Source: Scytonema millei VB511283
GTDB taxonomy: Bacteria > Cyanobacteriota > Cyanobacteriia > Cyanobacteriales > Chroococcidiopsidaceae
Length of the DNA: 64,000 bases
Assembly: GCF_000817735.3 (NCBI RefSeq)
Contig: NZ_JTJC03000008.1
Span: 1 to 64,000, forward strand
Reading direction: 5' to 3'
The position numbers and the translations under genes were made by a program. This document shows positions 1 through 8,473 of the stretch, in pieces. The notes below the pieces were generated by a model that saw only the letters and a list, made by a program, of their open reading frames with translations, searched no databases and was not told where the DNA came from. Position 1 is the first letter of the stretch, and the number at the start of each line of letters is the position of its first letter.

Positions 1-1
1 T

Positions 2-391
2 CCCAAGAACTTGAAAAGTTACCAACAAGCCGTAATTAATGCGGAGCAGGAGTTTGAGCTAGAAGTGTTGGCGGAGGCAGAAGGGGCGTGGCTGCGAGTC
101 CCAGAATCAGTCGTCGAATCAGATCCGCGCTGGCAAAAATTAGCAGGCAATGGGGTAGTTAAAGCCAAGTGGGAAGGCGTTTCGCTCAGGTTATGTGCTG
201 CTAACAATCTACACCTGGTCATGAAAAAAGAATACGAAGAAGCTGCGACATCACAACAGGAATGTTGCGTAAAATGCCAGTACTTCAACGAAAAAAGCGG
301 TTGTTGCGAATGTGGCGACAGCCCGCTAGCAGAACACAAAGTCGATCCTCGGGGATATTGCTTAGAGTATATTCCGCGTAAATTCACCTAG
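2..391 (+). CDS. Hypothetical protein with Cys-rich C-terminus (5' end probably outside window)
   Basis: The reading frame is open to the left edge; the first in-window start is a TTG at 11 without a visible ribosome site, so the true start is probably upstream. The C-terminal 40 residues carry CC-x2-C, then CC-x-C and a final Cys in a GYC context, a spacing that could bind a metal or Fe-S cluster. The N-terminal 80 residues show no domain I recognise. A similar Cys-rich tail ends the protein at 50471-50887. Function unknown. Confidence 0.6.
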   Translation, partial: PKNLKSYQQAVINAEQEFELEVLAEAEGAWLRVPESVVESDPRWQKLAGNGVVKAKWEGVSLRLCAANNLHLVMKKEYEEAATSQQECCVKCQYFNEKSGCCECGDSPLAEHKVDPRGYCLEYIPRKFT

Positions 392-441
392 ATCGACGCA
401 GAATGCATACTGCGATCCAGTCATTGAATTTCATCATCAAA

Positions 442-463
442 ATCGTCATCGTCATCGTCATCG
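442..463. repeat. (ATCGTC)n simple repeat
   Basis: Three to four copies of a 6-bp unit lie in the gap between the first gene and the minus-strand operon. Read on the minus strand it would encode an Asp run in a short open stretch without a start codon, possibly the tail of a lost gene. Confidence 0.5.
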
Positions 464-524
464 AATCGATTTCGATACGTAGCATTTACATAGACAAGCG
501 GTCGGGCAATTCAAAGCTGAAGTC

Positions 525-1268
525 TTAGGCATTAATAACAGGCAAAGAAACCCAAACTCCAGTTTGACTGTAGAAATCTTCCCGCTGCACCAACTCAAAA
601 TCACCTGACAGAACAGCTAACCAAGTTTTGACTAATAGCACTTTTCGATCTGACTCTAGTGTAGATGAAGACTGTATTTGTTCTACCAGCTCAATCAATG
701 GTAAACACCTAACTGACGCACTTATAAAACAATCGGCGATCGCACGCTGCCACATCGAAAAATCTTCAGTATGGGCAAGCGCAATTATGAAATCTTTTTG
801 CTCTGCATCAGATAGGGTTGAATTATCTTCTGCTTCTAGTTGTCTTACCATTGCCAATACTGCTGACTTATCTACTTGTCCGACAAGAGAGTTATTGGTA
901 GCGATCGCAGTTGGGGGCTGTCGATTTTGGGGATACTGTACTGCTTGGGGTGGTTCAATAAAATCGGATAGATCTAAATGGAGCGACTGCACGAATAGAT
1001 CGGCACATTCATCGACATCTACAACTGGTTCGGTTGGATTGTATTGGGTTTCCCATTCCCAAATTAGTGACTCTGCCCGTGCCGCGTAAACTGCTGCGAT
1101 TCGCGCTACCCCCTCAGCTCCGATCGCTAACTGTTGTGCCAGATCGCCATGCTCCATCACCCGATCTAAGGACAGCAGCAGCGATCGCACGTCCGCCGAC
1201 TCAGGGGACTCGATTGCAACATCCAATGCCTGCCACAAATCCAATTCGAGCTGTACGATTTCCACCAC
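525..1268 (-). CDS. Hypothetical protein, last gene of DUF4058 operon
   Basis: A 247-residue soluble, acidic, mostly helical protein with no signal peptide, membrane segment or motif I recognise. It begins 4 nt after the stop of the preceding gene, so it is almost certainly translated from the same message. The order on the minus strand is DUF4058, Cys-rich protein, then this gene. Function unknown; the tight spacing is the main clue that the three act together. Confidence 0.65.
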   Translation of the reverse strand: MVEIVQLELDLWQALDVAIESPESADVRSLLLSLDRVMEHGDLAQQLAIGAEGVARIAAVYAARAESLIWEWETQYNPTEPVVDVDECADLFVQSLHLDLSDFIEPPQAVQYPQNRQPPTAIATNNSLVGQVDKSAVLAMVRQLEAEDNSTLSDAEQKDFIIALAHTEDFSMWQRAIADCFISASVRCLPLIELVEQIQSSSTLESDRKVLLVKTWLAVLSGDFELVQREDFYSQTGVWVSLPVINA

Positions 1269-1272
1269 GTTT

Positions 1273-1791
1273 TTAGCTATTGGGATGCATTGGACAAGGG
1301 CGAATCGGGCAGTTGGTTGGATGCAGTTCTACCGTAGAACGGAAGCGCTCGATCTTGACTCTACTATGACTAGAAAATCCCTCTAATATCCTCATCAATA
1401 ACATTCTCACTTGTGCTTCTGCCAGCCCCAAACAATGTACTGGTTCAATTTTTGCCACTCGATGGTTGCCCATCCACAGTTCGGCTCCAATTGCGTGTAG
1501 GGGCGAGTCTTTTGTTTCTCGGTAGAAGTGAGCAATTGCTGCTCCAAGGGCGGGAGCGGGAATTTCCAGAATTGCTGTATGCGTTGGCTGCGAAAGTTCT
1601 GGCGCGATCGATTGGCGGCGGTGTTGTTTGCGATTGTAGTTTCGCACTCCTCGATGGCGGTAGTAGGAGCGGCGATTGTGACAGCGCTCGTCATCCCAAC
1701 AGCGATCGCCTTCTTGTCCGTGTTTGAGCTTGGCTTCAGTGACGCTCAACTTCGAGCATAACCTGCATTTTTCCTGGCTGGGGCGAGACAT
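1273..1791 (-). CDS. Hypothetical protein with N-terminal Cys cluster, coupled to DUF4058 gene
   Basis: The ATG at 1791 overlaps the stop of the upstream DUF4058 gene (TGATG), so translational coupling decides the start; the frame is open 39 nt further up but that would run into DUF4058. The N-terminal 40 residues hold a CxxC and two further Cys with His among many basic residues, suggesting a small zinc-binding module. The middle is rich in Arg, Tyr and His. The C-terminal half has no domain I recognise. About 172 residues. It might bind nucleic acid, but this is only inferred from charge and the Cys pattern. Confidence 0.6.
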   Translation of the reverse strand: MSRPSQEKCRLCSKLSVTEAKLKHGQEGDRCWDDERCHNRRSYYRHRGVRNYNRKQHRRQSIAPELSQPTHTAILEIPAPALGAAIAHFYRETKDSPLHAIGAELWMGNHRVAKIEPVHCLGLAEAQVRMLLMRILEGFSSHSRVKIERFRSTVELHPTNCPIRPCPMHPNS

Positions 1792-2579
1792 CACTCCTCC
1801 CTCAACGGTGCGAGTAAGTTTTCCAGCCAAAGGTTATCCGACTCGGATAACGGTGGAGGCGGTGGTGAGGTGCGATAGTCGATTGACAGATCGTAAGCTG
1901 CCTCGTCGTAAATAGCATTCAAGACAGCAGCCAGATCGAGGGGTACGTCAGGATCGGGCTGGCGCAGTGGCACGGGGATCGCGGGCAACCGATCTTGCAA
2001 CCCCAACGTCCAAACATCTACCACGCCGGAGGAGGCGCGAGTTAGCTCAATTAAATATGGCACGCTTGGCAAACGCGGATGGTTGAAAGGGCGACTACCT
2101 CGGCGCAGCAAGTCCAGTTCGATTAAGTTGACTCCTGCTTGGTAAAGGCGGTGGCGTTTTTGGCGGTATCCAGCCAGTCCTGGTTCGCGCTTGTTGACGG
2201 GAGACAGAATTTCGATACAAGTTACCAAGACGTTGAGTGCGGTGTCGCGGATTTCCACAGTTGGCACGCGGACTTCAACTGGTTGCAGCACGGGCAGCGT
2301 TAGTTGAGCGGGTGTCGTAGCGATCGCACCAGACTGGTTTGAGTATAGCGCACCAGTTGGAGCGGTACGAACCTGAAGTACTTCCACGTCGGGGTAGAGA
2401 ATCCCGACTTCGGCTTCTGGAGCGTTATCTTCCACTAAATAAATTTCCAGCCTAGCCGTATAACGGGGACGCAGTAGCGGCACTAACACTTGGCGAATCT
2501 TGTTTGCCAATGCCGAATGCACGTCCGACCACAAGTATCCCTCAAGATAAGGGTCCATCCCTGGAAAGGGCGAAGGCAT
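1791..2579 (-). CDS. DUF4058 family protein
   Basis: The start is placed at the ATG at 2579 because family members begin with MPSPFPGMDPYLE followed by W-x-DVH, which is exactly what follows. The 262 residues cover the full family length. A later block with EILSPVNKR and LIELDLLRRG is also typical; this E-x(n)-K arrangement recalls PD-(D/E)xK-like folds, but catalytic activity is not established. DUF4058 proteins are widespread and often multicopy in cyanobacteria. First gene of a three-gene operon with overlapping or nearly touching ends. Confidence 0.85.
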   Translation of the reverse strand: MPSPFPGMDPYLEGYLWSDVHSALANKIRQVLVPLLRPRYTARLEIYLVEDNAPEAEVGILYPDVEVLQVRTAPTGALYSNQSGAIATTPAQLTLPVLQPVEVRVPTVEIRDTALNVLVTCIEILSPVNKREPGLAGYRQKRHRLYQAGVNLIELDLLRRGSRPFNHPRLPSVPYLIELTRASSGVVDVWTLGLQDRLPAIPVPLRQPDPDVPLDLAAVLNAIYDEAAYDLSIDYRTSPPPPPLSESDNLWLENLLAPLREE

Positions 2580-3313
2580 AAACGCAAAGCCGATGACAAT
2601 CTTCTGTATTGTACAACTTGCCAAACCGATAATACTGGACTACGAGCGTACGTCTGCAAACTACGCCAGTTATAGAGTCGCTGTTAACGCACTGACTTGA
2701 GGCTGTCAATACTCTTAGTAAACAAATCGGTGAAGATGCTCATAACCGGACGCGATCGCACTTTGACATTTGTGCTAACCGATATCCCCAATTGTAGTGA
2801 CACGCTTCGCCATACTCACCACTACCTTTTTCCAAACCGTGCATCATTTGTATATATTCGTCACTTATTACACGAAGTTGTTTGAGCCGTGTTACCGAGA
2901 TGGGTGGTTAGTGGAATTGAACGGTGTATCCTAGTTTGGTCAGTTTATTCATTACCGAGCGCTAATTCTTCTCGGCTTTTTCTTTGAGGGTAAATTTCTG
3001 GAAATTAATGTGCGCCAGCTCGTACCTCAAATGAAAACACAGCCCTAATTAACTTGACTCGTTCATCCAAACTAGGTGTGTCAACAAATGATCAGTTGAC
3101 GAGACTTGCTAGTGCAGTGACAAGAGCTGCTGTCCAAAGTTCAAAATCTGGGCGCTGATGACTATAGTATTGTGCTGCTGTCATTCCAGCCTATCTCAAA
3201 TAAATGACAATACCACTTCGATGGAGAAGATAGGAAGATAGTTACGGTTGAAAATCGCTCTAAATCTTCTATAGTTTAAGTTATGGCGGCATGATACTCA
3301 TCTCAAGAGTTAT
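2580..3313. other. Gene-poor gap with decayed sequence
   Basis: No convincing gene. On the minus strand 3092-3184 there is a 30-codon ATG frame (begins MTAAQYYSHQRP), and a protein-like but stop-interrupted stretch lies at about 2900-3060. Both look like remains of lost genes. One HIP1-like site lies near 2754. The promoter of the DUF4058 operon should lie at the left side of this gap. Confidence 0.4.
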
Positions 3314-3862
3314 ATGATTACCCTACCTGGTATCATCATCCAAGCCAAGCTTTATGAAAGTTCAGCAACTCTTGTGTATCAGGGGATTGGAGAGCAAGAT
3401 CGTCGTGCAGTTGTCGCTGAAGTCCTCAAGCAAGATTATCCCTCCTCCCAAGAATTAACCCGCTACAGACAAGAATATGAAATTACTCGTTCCCTCAACC
3501 TAGAAGGTGTGGTCAAGGCATACAGCCAGCAAAACTATCAACGCACGCTGGTCATCCTTCTAGAAGACTTTAGCGGCGAGTTTTTAGAACGCTGGCGACA
3601 GCAGCAATCAGACTTCTACTCCATGCCTAGTGCGAATTTTCTGAGGCTGGCGATCGCCATTACCGATATTTTAGGCAAAATTCATGCCGCTAATGTGATT
3701 CATAAAAATATCAACTCAAGCAATATCGTCCTGAATCCGAAGACTGGCGTTGTCAAAATGATTGATTTTGGGATTGCTACTCGTTTCAGCCGCACCAATC
3801 CAACGTTTAAAAGTCTCCATCTTCTAGAAGGAACCCTTGCCTACTTATTAAACCGGCAATGA
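3314..3862 (+). pseudogene. Truncated Ser/Thr kinase, N-terminal copy of the 2228-residue kinase
   Basis: The 175 residues align end to end with the first 178 residues of the giant kinase at 16707-23393, with long identical blocks around residues 103-128 and 144-178. It stops just before the Ser-Pro-Glu (APE-equivalent) motif and joins unrelated DNA near 3847. Two catalytic residues are lost: the ATP-anchoring Lys36 is Glu, and the catalytic Asp132 (HKD in the parent) is Asn. The DFG motif is kept. It is therefore both truncated and catalytically dead. A functional pseudokinase cannot be excluded but no C-lobe is present. Confidence 0.85.
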
Positions 3863-3979
3863 AAGGTACGAAAAGAAGTCTAGGTTTTTCAAAGGTTCTA
3901 GCTTCAAAAATGCACTCTCAATTATTGCCGGAGTAATAGGTAGAACAAATGAATTTCGGAACGTGTTGCGAGTAGACAT
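3848..3979 (-). CDS. Small ORF (43 aa) with perfect Shine-Dalgarno
   Basis: An AGGAGGTGA sits 8 nt before the ATG at 3979, one of the strongest ribosome sites in the window. The product starts MSTRNTFRNS and has no recognised domain. It ends at the junction where the kinase pseudogene was cut, so it may be the front part of a larger gene broken by the same event. It lies 70 nt downstream of the cupin gene on the same strand and could be co-transcribed. Confidence 0.4.
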   Translation of the reverse strand: MSTRNTFRNSFVLPITPAIIESAFLKLEPLKNLDFFSYLSLPV

Positions 3980-4048
3980 CGGTGATTTCACCTCCTGAAA
4001 AAATGGAAAAAGCTGTTGAATATAGTTCATTGGCAGCAAACTTAAGAA

Positions 4049-4414
4049 TTAATCAACATATACGATTTCATCTTCTTTGCGCCAAGCAGGATCTACGATA
4101 CATAGAAATACCAAAGGTTCAACACCATAATTACGAACAAATTGCTTAGAATTGGGTGGAATATAAACTGTGTCACCTGGTTCTATTGTCTCACTTTCAT
4201 TGTCTATATGCATTTCTCCTTCACCGCTGAGGATGTAGTAGACTTCAGAGGTCTTTAAAGAATGCGGTTTAGAAGTTTCTCCTACTGGTAAGATTGCGTG
4301 CGCTAAACTGTAGCTTAACTCAAGAGGTTGCTTATCAGGATGTAAAAGCTCTCTCAATTTAGTACCATCTCCAGCAGCAAAGGTTTTGCGTTCACTCAAT
4401 TTTTGAATCAGCAT
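4049..4414 (-). CDS. Cupin-domain protein
   Basis: A 121-residue single cupin. The beta-barrel motifs are visible: PHSLKTSEVYYILSGEGEM (cupin motif 1, with His and Glu as probable metal ligands) and PGDTVYIPPNSKQFVRN (motif 2). The start has an AGGAG. A paralogue of similar length lies at 13957-14346 with the same conserved C-terminal DPAWRKEDE block. The family ranges from dioxygenases to sugar binding and sensing, so substrate is unknown. No enzyme-specific neighbour narrows it. Confidence 0.85.
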   Translation of the reverse strand: MLIQKLSERKTFAAGDGTKLRELLHPDKQPLELSYSLAHAILPVGETSKPHSLKTSEVYYILSGEGEMHIDNESETIEPGDTVYIPPNSKQFVRNYGVEPLVFLCIVDPAWRKEDEIVYVD

Positions 4415-4496
4415 TGATTAGACTCCTGAATACAACAAGGATGAACGATTTATTGACACGTCTTGAATTTCAGATTTCATGCACAAAAACAGAGTA

Positions 4497-4567
4497 GTAG
4501 GGTGGGCATCGTCCACCATTTTGTAAAACCCTTCACAGTAAGGTTTTGTGGGCACTGCCCACCCTAC
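4497..4567. repeat. MITE-like palindromic element
   Basis: The ends are a 12-bp perfect inverted repeat, GTAGGGTGGGCA and TGCCCACCCTAC, enclosing about 47 bp with a second short inverted arm. A degenerate relative lies at 6210-6292 and related GTAGGG-ended palindromes at 42728-42804 and 58728-58754. It has no coding capacity. Confidence 0.75.
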
Positions 4568-4584
4568 TGGCTTTTGCAAATCAT

Positions 4585-4962
4585 TTACGCCGCGCTGCTG
4601 GTTTCATTCTTGACCTCGGTTTTGATGACGAAAGCTTTTAATTCGACCATCTTGCCGCCGCGAAAGCGCCAGACATCGCAGTAGGAGTAATGAGTTGCGT
4701 TCCCGTCTTCGTCCTTGATTGTGAGGTCGCCCAGTGCCGTGACGAAATCACCCTCAGCGATTAAGTTAGCAACCATAAACTTTGGTGGCTCTATGTATGT
4801 CGTTGCTATCCATTGGCGAACGGCTACTTTTCCTTTCAGGGACTTGTCGCCGATAAATGTCCATTCCGTATCGTCGGTGCAGAACGACAAGAATCCTTCA
4901 TAGTTGCCTAGCGCGATCGCCGCGTTTGCCGCTTCTAAGATTGCTTTATTGTTCTCTGACAT
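4585..4962 (-). CDS. Nuclear transport factor 2 / SnoaL-like protein
   Basis: Start at the ATG at 4962, preceded by AAGGAGAG; an upstream in-frame extension lacks a ribosome site. The 125 residues fit a single NTF2-like alpha+beta barrel: N-terminal helix with the FLSFCTDDTEW block, then strands including CDVWRFRGGKM near the C-terminus. Members are cyclases, isomerases or small-ligand binding proteins; the ligand is unknown. The last 35 codons occur again as a broken copy at 10268-10370. Confidence 0.85.
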   Translation of the reverse strand: MSENNKAILEAANAAIALGNYEGFLSFCTDDTEWTFIGDKSLKGKVAVRQWIATTYIEPPKFMVANLIAEGDFVTALGDLTIKDEDGNATHYSYCDVWRFRGGKMVELKAFVIKTEVKNETSSAA

Positions 4963-5006
4963 CAGGATCTCTCCTTTGTTCAAGATTGTGTAGGATGTGT
5001 GAGGCT

Positions 5007-5426
5007 CTATTGTTGCCAGGGAAGCGGCGATCGGTAGAGGTTTTCGCGCATATCCAGGACTTCCCAAGTTGTAGGGTTCACTTGCCCTGTGACTGGGATT
5101 TTGTACCGTTGCTGTAAATCTCGTATCGCAGAAGCTGCGATCTCACCATAGATGCCATCGACGATCGCACCATTTGAATTGCCTAATCTCACGCCTGCGG
5201 CTCCTAAAAAGCCATTGTCTTGAAGAATGCGTTGTAACAATTGTACGTTTCTGCCGCGATCTCCTTGGCGCAAGGTGGGTAAGGTTAAATCAGTGTAGGC
5301 AGTTGCAATCAGAATCGGTGATGGTTGTTGTGAAGGAATGCTTTGTGCGATCGCCCGATGAGTGAAGGCGCCTCCGAGCAATCCGATAGCGAGCGTTAGT
5401 AATCCGAAAATGGTTCGAGGTTTCAT
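5007..5426 (-). CDS. Exported peptidoglycan-binding domain protein
   Basis: A signal peptide (residues 1-27, AIA cleavage context) is followed by a PG_binding_1 domain: LRQGDRGRNVQLLQRILQDNGF and later DGIYGEIAASAIRDLQQRYKIPVTG, the classic repeat binding peptidoglycan stems. About 139 residues with no catalytic domain, so it probably binds the wall in the periplasm without cutting it. The start has AGGAGA upstream. Confidence 0.85.
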   Translation of the reverse strand: MKPRTIFGLLTLAIGLLGGAFTHRAIAQSIPSQQPSPILIATAYTDLTLPTLRQGDRGRNVQLLQRILQDNGFLGAAGVRLGNSNGAIVDGIYGEIAASAIRDLQQRYKIPVTGQVNPTTWEVLDMRENLYRSPLPWQQ

Positions 5427-5482
5427 GATTGTTCTCCTGATGGATTGGTTCTAGTTCATTTCGGCATCATCCACAACTGACA

Positions 5483-5860
5483 TTAACGTTCAGGATTCAC
5501 TTGCCATGTAACAACAATGATTTCTGCAAACAGTAAGACAACTATTAGCCGCGAAAACGCTTGTAAAATGGCTTCCATCGCCCAGTTCTGACTCTGAACC
5601 TCCCAGATCGTCACAACAATGTTGAATCCAATCACCAACCAGGGTAGAATGACCGCTGAATTCCGTCTGCGATAGAAGCGGATCGTCATCTCACGCCAAA
5701 ATGGGAAAGTACTGAAGAGGCAAACAAGGTAGGATACTCCTGCACTGACGAACAGGCTGGTTTGAAGACCCGAAGGCAGGTTTGGGTATCCCAGCGCGAT
5801 CGCGGTCAGACAAATTCCCAGCGCGAGATACAGGAAAGTAAACAAGGTAAATCGTTTCAT
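5483..5860 (-). CDS. Small integral membrane protein
   Basis: The ATG at 5860 follows GGAGAAAG and begins MKRFTLFTF. Four hydrophobic segments are visible in 125 residues, separated by a basic loop (REMTIRFYRRRN). I do not recognise the family. It lies between the peptidoglycan-binding protein and a small unknown gene, all on the minus strand. Confidence 0.6.
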   Translation of the reverse strand: MKRFTLFTFLYLALGICLTAIALGYPNLPSGLQTSLFVSAGVSYLVCLFSTFPFWREMTIRFYRRRNSAVILPWLVIGFNIVVTIWEVQSQNWAMEAILQAFSRLIVVLLFAEIIVVTWQVNPER

Positions 5861-5878
5861 TGCTTTCTCCAATAAAGC

Positions 5879-6166
5879 TTATTCTCTGTACCAGACCCGC
5901 ACAGATTGAAAGCAATTGATTGTAACGCCTTGACTGATTATCACTGGGTAGAAGCCATTACTGGTTGTCAATCCGTAGTCACCATCACTTGTGCCTTCTA
6001 TCCGATCGGGTAAAACAACGGTTTCAACATTGATCGCCTGGATCGTTCTACTTCCGATCCACTGATTGACAACACTCACAACCTCAGAGAAGGATTCATA
6101 CTCGGAAGCTCCCCCGAAGGGTCCCCGTTCTGTAATCCGAGGCGCAAAATCTTTGCACTGAATCAT
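5879..6166 (-). CDS. Hypothetical protein
   Basis: The ATG at 6166 has AAGGTGG at good spacing; a GTG four codons earlier would place the ribosome site inside the gene. About 95 residues, starting MIQCKDFAPRITERGPFGG. It is soluble, without signal peptide or recognised domain. It ends 18 nt before the start of the membrane protein at 5860, so the two may form one unit. Confidence 0.5.
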   Translation of the reverse strand: MIQCKDFAPRITERGPFGGASEYESFSEVVSVVNQWIGSRTIQAINVETVVLPDRIEGTSDGDYGLTTSNGFYPVIISQGVTINCFQSVRVWYRE

Positions 6167-6209
6167 TTGATTTACCACCTTAAAACTGTAGAGTTGAGCA
6201 TCAATTCAA

Positions 6210-6292
6210 GTAGTGGGCATCGCCCACCATTTTTAAAACCTTTCTTTGTAAAACTTTTCACGGTAAAGCTTTGTGGGCAGTGCTAGCCCTAC
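6210..6292. repeat. Degenerate MITE-like element
   Basis: It begins GTAGTGGGCATCGCCCACCA and ends in TGCTAGCCCTAC, matching the element at 4497-4567 in end sequence and in the internal AAAACC/TTTGTGGGCA stretch, with mutations that break the terminal repeat. It sits just downstream of the broken CPBP gene. Confidence 0.65.
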
Positions 6293-6309
6293 GAGATCTA
6301 TTCCAAAAC

Positions 6310-7100
6310 TTAAGGCAACCTTGCCAGTAAACCGCTAAGAACAGAGGTGAAAGCATGAAAGCTGATATGGGCTAACATTGCAGCTTCTAGCGAATATTGC
6401 CAAAAGAGCCAGCCAAACGCAATCCCCACAATCCCATTCAGTAACAACGCCCGAATAATCACAACTGGAGTGAGGGAAACGATCGCGGCAGTCGCTGGCA
6501 GGTGTAGTAGTCCAAATACCAACGCGGCTAGAACGATCGCACCCTGGTAAATCCCTTGACTTGGCAACGTAACGCCTTGTTTTAGCCCTTTCCACGCGAT
6601 CCAAACAAACAGCGACATTAAACCCAGCGCATCAAAATTTCCTCAGTGATGCCGCCATAGAACATTGCTGTGAGCAAATTCAACCCACTTGGCTCTGTAT
6701 TATTGGCTGCCCGTAGCGCTTCAGGTAGGACAGGTTGCATCAACTGATCGAGCAACAAGAGAACGATCGCTGCCGCTGCACCCACACCCAAGCTCCACTT
6801 CATCTCAACGACAAAAGATGGAGACTTAGCGGTGTGAAACACCCAACGATCGATAAAATGGGAGCATAATCCAACACGATAGGCACAACCAATTCCGATC
6901 AGAATGCTGATTGCCAATAGAATTGAATACTGTAGTCCTTGCAGAAGCATTAAAATCCACAATGGAGGTACTTTTTCCAGTATTTCTGGCGACAGTTTCG
7001 CTAACTGTTGCTCGACTAAAGGAATAGACGCGATCGTGAACATCACAATTCCCACACTGCCCAATACAAATAAAATCCCGAATTGTTTCAGAATTGCCAT
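6310..7100 (-). pseudogene. CPBP-family intramembrane protease, single-base frameshift
   Basis: The N-terminal part (from ATG 7100) ends GGITEEILMRWV-stop, and the C-terminal part continues GLMSLFVWIAWK in another frame. Restoring one G in the GGG run near 6630 joins them into EEILMRWGLMS, the standard CPBP glutamate motif. Further motifs are present downstream: FGLLHLPA and HISFHAF, which hold the other metal-site residues. Combined length is about 260 residues with several membrane spans. The reading frame is broken exactly at the active site, so the protein is probably lost unless this is a sequencing error. Confidence 0.75.
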
Positions 7101-7109
7101 TGGTTTAAT

Positions 7110-7640
7110 CTCTGCGGGTCAAATTCCCCGCCGCTCTGCGGCGTAAAATGTGAGGAATGAGCGAATATATTCATAAAAGTCATAACGTTACGGTGTTGCT
7201 TTACCATTTGGTGTTTCCCGCAAAGTATAGACGAGCTGTGTTCGACGAACAGGTAGATGCAGTTTTGAGGGAGGTGTGTTTAGAGATTGAGAAACGCTAT
7301 GAAATCAAGTTTGTCGAAATTGGTGTGGACAAAGACCATGTGCATTTCTTAGTACAGTCAGTGCCAACTTATAGTGTGACCAAGCTGGTAACAATGCTCA
7401 AAAGTCTCACAGCCAGAGAAGTATTTAAACGCTGTCCGCAAGTGAAACAACAGCTGTGGGGCGGCGAGTTTTGGAGTGATGGGTATTTTGCGAGTACAGT
7501 TGGAAAACATGGTGATGAAGGGATGATTGCCAGGTATGTGAAAAAACAGGGGAATGACTATCTCAAATTGCATCGAGATGAGCAATTATCTCTCTTTTGA
7601 TTCTGATACCCCGTCCGCTTGCGGCGGGGTAGTTCATTCT
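7110..7640 (+). mobile_element. Solo-tnpA IS200/IS605-type element
   Basis: A Y1 transposase gene is flanked by subterminal hairpins as in IS200/IS605 elements: CGCCGC-TCT-GCGGCG at 7129-7143 on the left, and an imperfect CCCCGTCCGC/GCGGCGGGG at 7609-7629 on the right. No TnpB gene is present and there are no terminal inverted repeats or target duplications, as expected for single-strand peel-and-paste transposition. It lies directly upstream of the frameshifted CPBP gene and may have cut that gene from its promoter. Exact ends are estimated. Confidence 0.8.
7157..7600 (+). CDS. tnpA: IS200/IS605 family transposase (Y1, HUH)
   Basis: A 147-residue single-strand transposase. The HUH metal motif is HVH in KDHVHFLVQ, and the catalytic Tyr is in IARYVKKQG near residue 128. 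The opening KSHNVTVLLYHLVFPAKYR is typical of the family. Full length and uninterrupted, so likely active. It cuts and joins hairpin-marked single-stranded ends, often at replication forks. Confidence 0.93.
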   Translation: MSEYIHKSHNVTVLLYHLVFPAKYRRAVFDEQVDAVLREVCLEIEKRYEIKFVEIGVDKDHVHFLVQSVPTYSVTKLVTMLKSLTAREVFKRCPQVKQQLWGGEFWSDGYFASTVGKHGDEGMIARYVKKQGNDYLKLHRDEQLSLF

Positions 7641-7657
7641 CCAAATGATCCGTCCTA

Positions 7658-8398
7658 TCAGCCTATGCCAGCGGCAACCACCACTGGGATCGTGGGCAGG
7701 TTGACGACGGCGTGAACGACAACAGCGGGCCAGACCGATCCACTACGGCGGAAGATTTCGGCGGTGATGAGACCGACTATTAGGGCTACGGGGAAGACGG
7801 TGTTGATGCCGTGGGCGATCGCGAAGATCAAGGCGCTGCCCACAACCCCAGGAACCGGACTATGTCGAAGCAGGGCATTGGTGATGACACCCCGGAAGAG
7901 CAACTCCTCGCCCAGGGGTGTGAGAAGTCCGAGGAACACCGTCGCCAGGATCAGGGATAGTATCCCGCCGCTGCCACCTTCCCCGTACATAGCCTGGACG
8001 TTGGTGCTGTCCCCGGTGATCTGAATCCAGGCCAGAGCCGCCAGACTCTTGAGGACAAAAGCAACCACTCCTGCTGCGACTCCGATGAGCAGCCACCGCC
8101 GAGAAGTCGGGCGGACACCGAAGGGGCTTAGGGAACGGATACGGAGCAGCACAGCGGCGGCGAACCCGGCGATGCCAGCGATGCCAGACAGCGCGGTGAA
8201 AACCAGTCCGTAGACCACGGGATCGAGTCCAAGCCGCGAGAGTTGCAAGCCACCGCCGATCCCGACTACGAAAAAGACGACAAGACCAACAATGGCTTCG
8301 GGCCACTTTGGACGTGTGAGCCGGTTGTGTGCAGGCCGACTAGAGAACTCGGCAGTATCTTCTGACTCCTGCGGGTGGTTAGAAGAGAATTTAGACAT
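7658..8398 (-). CDS. CPBP-family intramembrane metalloprotease
   Basis: Start at ATG 8398, with AAGGAG 9 nt upstream. About 246 residues and several membrane spans. All CPBP motifs are present: LGEELLFRG (catalytic Glu pair at about 164-165), FAIAHG and VVHAVVN. Such proteases cleave or process substrates within the membrane; some confer bacteriocin immunity. The gene is visibly richer in G+C than its surroundings, as are the next two genes upstream. Together with a second CPBP gene and a TetR regulator it looks like a transferred block. Confidence 0.85.
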   Translation of the reverse strand: MSKFSSNHPQESEDTAEFSSRPAHNRLTRPKWPEAIVGLVVFFVVGIGGGLQLSRLGLDPVVYGLVFTALSGIAGIAGFAAAVLLRIRSLSPFGVRPTSRRWLLIGVAAGVVAFVLKSLAALAWIQITGDSTNVQAMYGEGGSGGILSLILATVFLGLLTPLGEELLFRGVITNALLRHSPVPGVVGSALIFAIAHGINTVFPVALIVGLITAEIFRRSGSVWPAVVVHAVVNLPTIPVVVAAGIG

Positions 8399-8473
8399 GA
8401 TGATCAACTCCTTTGGTACATTTGCTTATGGTTGTACGAACTGATGAGATCACCAACGACCCTTCTGATGGCT

